Of a stretch of DNA of 64,000 bases, positions 61,392 through 64,000 are shown piece after piece. The position numbers and the translations under genes were made by a program. Origin of the DNA: Polyangia bacterium (GTDB lineage Bacteria; Myxococcota_A; Polyangia; Nannocystales; Nannocystaceae). Within the stretch, counting starts at the first letter, position 1; each line of letters starts with the position of its first letter. The notes under the pieces are model-generated. The model saw only the letters and a list, made by a program, of their open reading frames with translations. It ran no database searches and was not told the DNA's origin. Location of the stretch: the NCBI GenBank assembly GCA_030429545.1, contig JAUIFF010000002.1:124001-188000 (forward strand). Reading direction: 5' to 3'.

Positions 61392-63944
61392 CTAGTCGGC
61401 GGTGACAAACTCTGCGTCGGCGGGCGGGGGTGCAAGCTCGAGGATGTACTGTCGGTCAGCCCGTCGGCTCAACATCGGGTCGCGCTCGCGCGCGCGTTGG
61501 GTGATGACCCGGTCGGCACTCGAGGGGCGGACCTGGTCCCAGATCTGGCGATGCCGGGCGGCTGCCTCGGCCTTGCCCTGTTCACCGTAGATGCGTGTCA
61601 GCAGGGCGTGGGCACCGAGGTGTTCTGGATCGATGTCGAGGATTTGTTGAAGCGTTGTGAGGGCTTGGTCTTCGCGTTCTAGGCGATATTGGGAATTTGC
61701 TTGCATAAGCAAAAGCTCGCGGTCGCGGGGAAACGCGGCAAGGGCGACTGCCAGGGGTTGCAGCGCCCCGAGGTGGTCACCGCGGGCCTGATGTACGCGG
61801 GCCAACAGCCAGGCCGCAGTTGGGTGGCCGGGGGCGCGTTTATCTGCATCGCGCAGGTGTGCCTCGGCGAGGTCGATCGCCCCGTCGGCGAGGGCTCCGC
61901 GGGCGAGGTCGAGGTGCGGTCCCGGGTCGTCGGGAAGTCGGGTGGCAGCCGCCATGGCAGCCGCCTTTGCCAACTGTGTGTCCCCCCGCAGGAGGTGGGC
62001 AATCCCGAGGTCCCGCAGCCGGGCTCCGCTGTCTGCCGGCGGCTCGACAGGGTTCCAGGCTCCGGGTTTGAGCGCGAGTGAGGTGGTTGCAACCTCGACA
62101 ACCGGCACAGGCAAGGCCTCCTCGCCGAGGGCAAAGCGGACATAGTCCTGGGGAAACTTGCGGTCGAGCACGCGGACCTTAAGGGTTGAGGGGGTGTTTG
62201 GCGGCGAAACGGCAACCCGAATCACATCGGAGGCGCCGAGCATGATGCGGCGCGACGACAGCACGACCCGGGTATCCTCAACATTATGTACATGCAAGGT
62301 TTCGCTGTCGGGGCCCAGTAGCACCGAGTTCCAGCGGTGGGCACCCGGTTCGAGCCCACCATTTGGTTCGAGCCAACCACTGGCCGCGAGGACCCGACCG
62401 TCCTCGGCAAGCAGCTGAACTTCGAGCCAGGCCTCGCGCAGGTCGGTGATCCCACCCGGGTAAAAGTGGCCACTGCGGCGGTTGCGGACGACGATGTCAA
62501 AAATGAGTGGGGCGTTGGCCGGATGGCTGAGCGGCGCCGCGGGGGCGAGCACGCGATCTGGTGTAGGTACATCTTGTCGCTGGACCGCGGCGATATCGAG
62601 GGAGACCACACCCCGGAGAAACTCGGCATTTCGCGTCTGCCACGAGGTGTTATCGAGGGCGGCCGGGAGCGCTGTGTTGGCACCTAAAAACCCGTGGTCG
62701 GCGACCTTGCCATCGCTGTCGGCTGCCGGGTCGTCTGCCGTAATCTTGGGCATATGGCAATCCTGGCAACGTTTTTGCGCGCCGGGGGCAAAGAATGTGC
62801 GGGCCGAGTAGCCACCGGCTCCACTGTCGTGCCAGGCATCAAACTCATTTTGCCCACGGATCCAGCGGTAGTCGTTGAGCGCCTTGGGGATATGTGCTTT
62901 GTGACAGGCGCCGCACAGCTCTGGGCTGTGGAGGTGGTCGGGGGCAAAGCTTTGGCGGTGTTGCTGGGGCTTGCTGCGCAGCAGGCGATTGCTGCGGTCA
63001 CGGGCATCGGCATCGGGGCTGTTGTAGTCGGGATAGTGCTGCGGCGGAGCAACGATGTAGCTGCCGTTGCCCACCCGGCTTGGCCGCTCGACAATCGCGT
63101 GGCAGCCAAGGCAGGTAATGCCCTCGTCCGCCCCCGGGGATGCCGGGGTGGGGTGGCTGTCCATACGCCCTGTCAGCAATAGTTGTGGGTCGTGGCAGCC
63201 CCCGCAAAACTTGAGTTGCTCGGGCGACCGATGCTCCTGTGCAAATGCAAGTGTTTTGGCATAAAACGGATCGTTGAGCGAACTGTGGCGGTGGGCCGAG
63301 GCCTCCCATCGCTCGGCGATTGCCGGGTGGCACTGGGCGCAATACCCCGGGTTGGCGAGGTCCTGCGGCGCGAGTACATGGCCATCGACGGTTTGGGTTT
63401 GGCTCAGACCCGGTTGCAGCAACGCGACCTCTACGGCGGTTTCGGTCGGGGCATGGTTTGTGTGGTTGGCCTGGCCGACGAACACCGCGGCCAACAACGC
63501 TGCTGCCAGCACCACCCCAAGCCACTCGGGCCACCATGGGCGGCGGGCTTTGGCCCGTTGCCGGTGCCACACATAGACAAGCAATGAACTGGCAAAGCCA
63601 AGCTCATGTAGATACACGAGGTAAATGGTTTCACTGCTTTTACCCAGGCCCCACAGCAAAAACCCGGTGACACAGCCGATCGCCGCGACCCATGCGGTGG
63701 TTTTGCCAATGCGTTTGGCGCGAACGTTGCGATGGCGTGCGTGCAGGCGATAGTGGGTCCAGACAAACAGCGGCAGGGCAACGCCCAGGCCAAGGCCGAG
63801 CAGCTTGTGGGCCTGTTGCATTTGCAACAATGTCGCCCCCGGTGTCTCGGTTGAAACCAGGTACACACTGTTGGCCACCAGCGTGATGGTTAGCCCGGCC
63901 GTGGCCAGGCCTGCCGCGCGCTGAACGGAACGGGTCCACGTCAT
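61392..63944 (-). CDS. Membrane pentahaem cytochrome with C-terminal TPR domain
   Basis: 850 aa. Four or five N-terminal membrane spans (about 10-165) carry several His residues. A periplasmic cytochrome domain follows with five CxxCH sites (CAQCH, CGGCH, CLGCH, CGACH, CQDCH; about 205-410) and a further distal-His-rich segment. Then comes a beta-rich domain (about 460-640) and TPR repeats at the end (ARLRDLGIAHLLRGDTQLAKAAAMA, DALTTLQQI-like helices). It may take electrons from the quinone pool to periplasmic carriers, with TPRs recruiting partners. The start overlaps an upstream stop as ATGA. Confidence 0.85.
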   Translation of the reverse strand: MTWTRSVQRAAGLATAGLTITLVANSVYLVSTETPGATLLQMQQAHKLLGLGLGVALPLFVWTHYRLHARHRNVRAKRIGKTTAWVAAIGCVTGFLLWGLGKSSETIYLVYLHELGFASSLLVYVWHRQRAKARRPWWPEWLGVVLAAALLAAVFVGQANHTNHAPTETAVEVALLQPGLSQTQTVDGHVLAPQDLANPGYCAQCHPAIAERWEASAHRHSSLNDPFYAKTLAFAQEHRSPEQLKFCGGCHDPQLLLTGRMDSHPTPASPGADEGITCLGCHAIVERPSRVGNGSYIVAPPQHYPDYNSPDADARDRSNRLLRSKPQQHRQSFAPDHLHSPELCGACHKAHIPKALNDYRWIRGQNEFDAWHDSGAGGYSARTFFAPGAQKRCQDCHMPKITADDPAADSDGKVADHGFLGANTALPAALDNTSWQTRNAEFLRGVVSLDIAAVQRQDVPTPDRVLAPAAPLSHPANAPLIFDIVVRNRRSGHFYPGGITDLREAWLEVQLLAEDGRVLAASGWLEPNGGLEPGAHRWNSVLLGPDSETLHVHNVEDTRVVLSSRRIMLGASDVIRVAVSPPNTPSTLKVRVLDRKFPQDYVRFALGEEALPVPVVEVATTSLALKPGAWNPVEPPADSGARLRDLGIAHLLRGDTQLAKAAAMAAATRLPDDPGPHLDLARGALADGAIDLAEAHLRDADKRAPGHPTAAWLLARVHQARGDHLGALQPLAVALAAFPRDRELLLMQANSQYRLEREDQALTTLQQILDIDPEHLGAHALLTRIYGEQGKAEAAARHRQIWDQVRPSSADRVITQRARERDPMLSRRADRQYILELAPPPADAEFVTAD

Positions 63945-64000
63945 GGCAGTCGCTGTTCCTTGCCCGGGGTGTAGGCAACCGGTGGCTTGCCCTCGACCAC
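63941..64000 (-). CDS. 3' end of an upstream gene (partial)
   Basis: The last 19 codons of a minus-strand gene entering from the right edge, ending VAYTPGKEQRLP and TGA. The stop overlaps the cytochrome start (ATGA), implying a shared operon. Too little remains to name it. Confidence 0.6.
   Translation of the reverse strand: MVEGKPPVAYTPGKEQRLP

Larger units (their letters stand above)
1506..63826. repeat. Dispersed decamer TGYANNTRCA
   Basis: A self-complementary decamer scattered through genes and spacers. Fifty exact copies found by eye start at 1506, 2354, 3903, 5835, 7332, 7788, 9435, 10598, 10898, 12422, 12465, 14758, 16699, 16722, 17094, 17100, 17624, 17969, 20320, 21871, 21901, 23867, 24364, 26365, 26805, 27572, 28096, 29711, 31800, 32532, 34009, 35252, 38165, 38638, 41273, 41300, 43919, 51981, 54211, 56093, 56798, 58222, 58540, 59506, 60466, 62287, 62562, 63240, 63607 and 63817. 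One-mismatch variants are also frequent. At about 64% GC, independent bases would give roughly two. None falls between 43929 and 51980. Confidence 0.8.

Overview
The window looks like a chromosomal segment of a high-GC member of the Myxococcota (formerly deltaproteobacteria), possibly the Nannocystis side of the phylum. The clues are a lipoprotein with myxobacterial Cys-rich CGDG repeats, a C-terminus resembling the MYXO-CTERM sorting signal, an AgmX/TonB-like C-terminal domain on a protein-kinase homologue, an EF-G of the spd (spirochaete/planctomycete/deltaproteobacterial) type outside a str operon, and a retron-type reverse transcriptase. The genus is inference. No tRNA, rRNA, IS element or CRISPR array was found.

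The most remarkable part is 1-13.0 kb. Four minus-strand genes are fused end to start (overlaps of 1 and 4 nt, then 0 nt spacing): a HEAT-like protein with an internal BRCT domain, a giant WD40 plus HEAT-repeat protein (2165 aa), a winged-helix/SWIM zinc-finger protein, and a retron-type reverse transcriptase with YADD and VTG motifs that runs off the left edge. Directly before the first gene lies a roughly 216-nt structured segment with a 9-nt long-range inverted repeat (a1/a2-like), an AGC next to the first arm and a long imperfect stem. These are the expected parts of a retron msr-msd RNA. Together they form a candidate complete retron system with very large scaffold-like accessory proteins.

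After that: surface lipoproteins and an outer-membrane-like protein (13-16 kb), a small RRM protein, a cation/proton antiporter diverging from a hybrid histidine kinase, an ECF sigma factor coupled to a membrane anti-sigma/FecR protein, an HU/IHF-like protein, a Tat-exported GH3 lipoprotein, a caspase-like (clan CD) protein with a C-terminal HTH, and a 12-haem cytochrome lipoprotein (16-30 kb). Next come an ABC-F ATPase and HflX behind a hairpin-rich leader, a NatAB-like ABC exporter, a DUF3754-like membrane protein, a NUDIX hydrolase, a 1542-residue pseudokinase with about 350 residues of acidic repeats, and a TPR lipoprotein (30-43 kb). The last diverges from coaD at a palindrome that seems to serve as two overlapping -10 boxes for two leaderless genes.

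From 43 to 52 kb lie housekeeping genes: coaD with two small partners, a MYXO-CTERM-like surface protein, the methionine/SAM-cycle cluster mtnB-mtnD-ahcY, a small DNA-binding-like protein closed by tandem terminators, and fusA. From 52 to 64 kb lie a BlaI-BlaR1-like sensor pair with an atypical coiled-coil sensor, an RND efflux pump with its adaptor, a TPR lipoprotein whose 3' end has been copied six times in tandem, and a membrane pentahaem cytochrome with TPR repeats.

One genome-wide pattern stands out: the self-complementary decamer TGYANNTRCA occurs at least 50 times, inside and between genes, against about two expected from base composition. It is absent from 43.9 to 52 kb, which holds ahcY and fusA.
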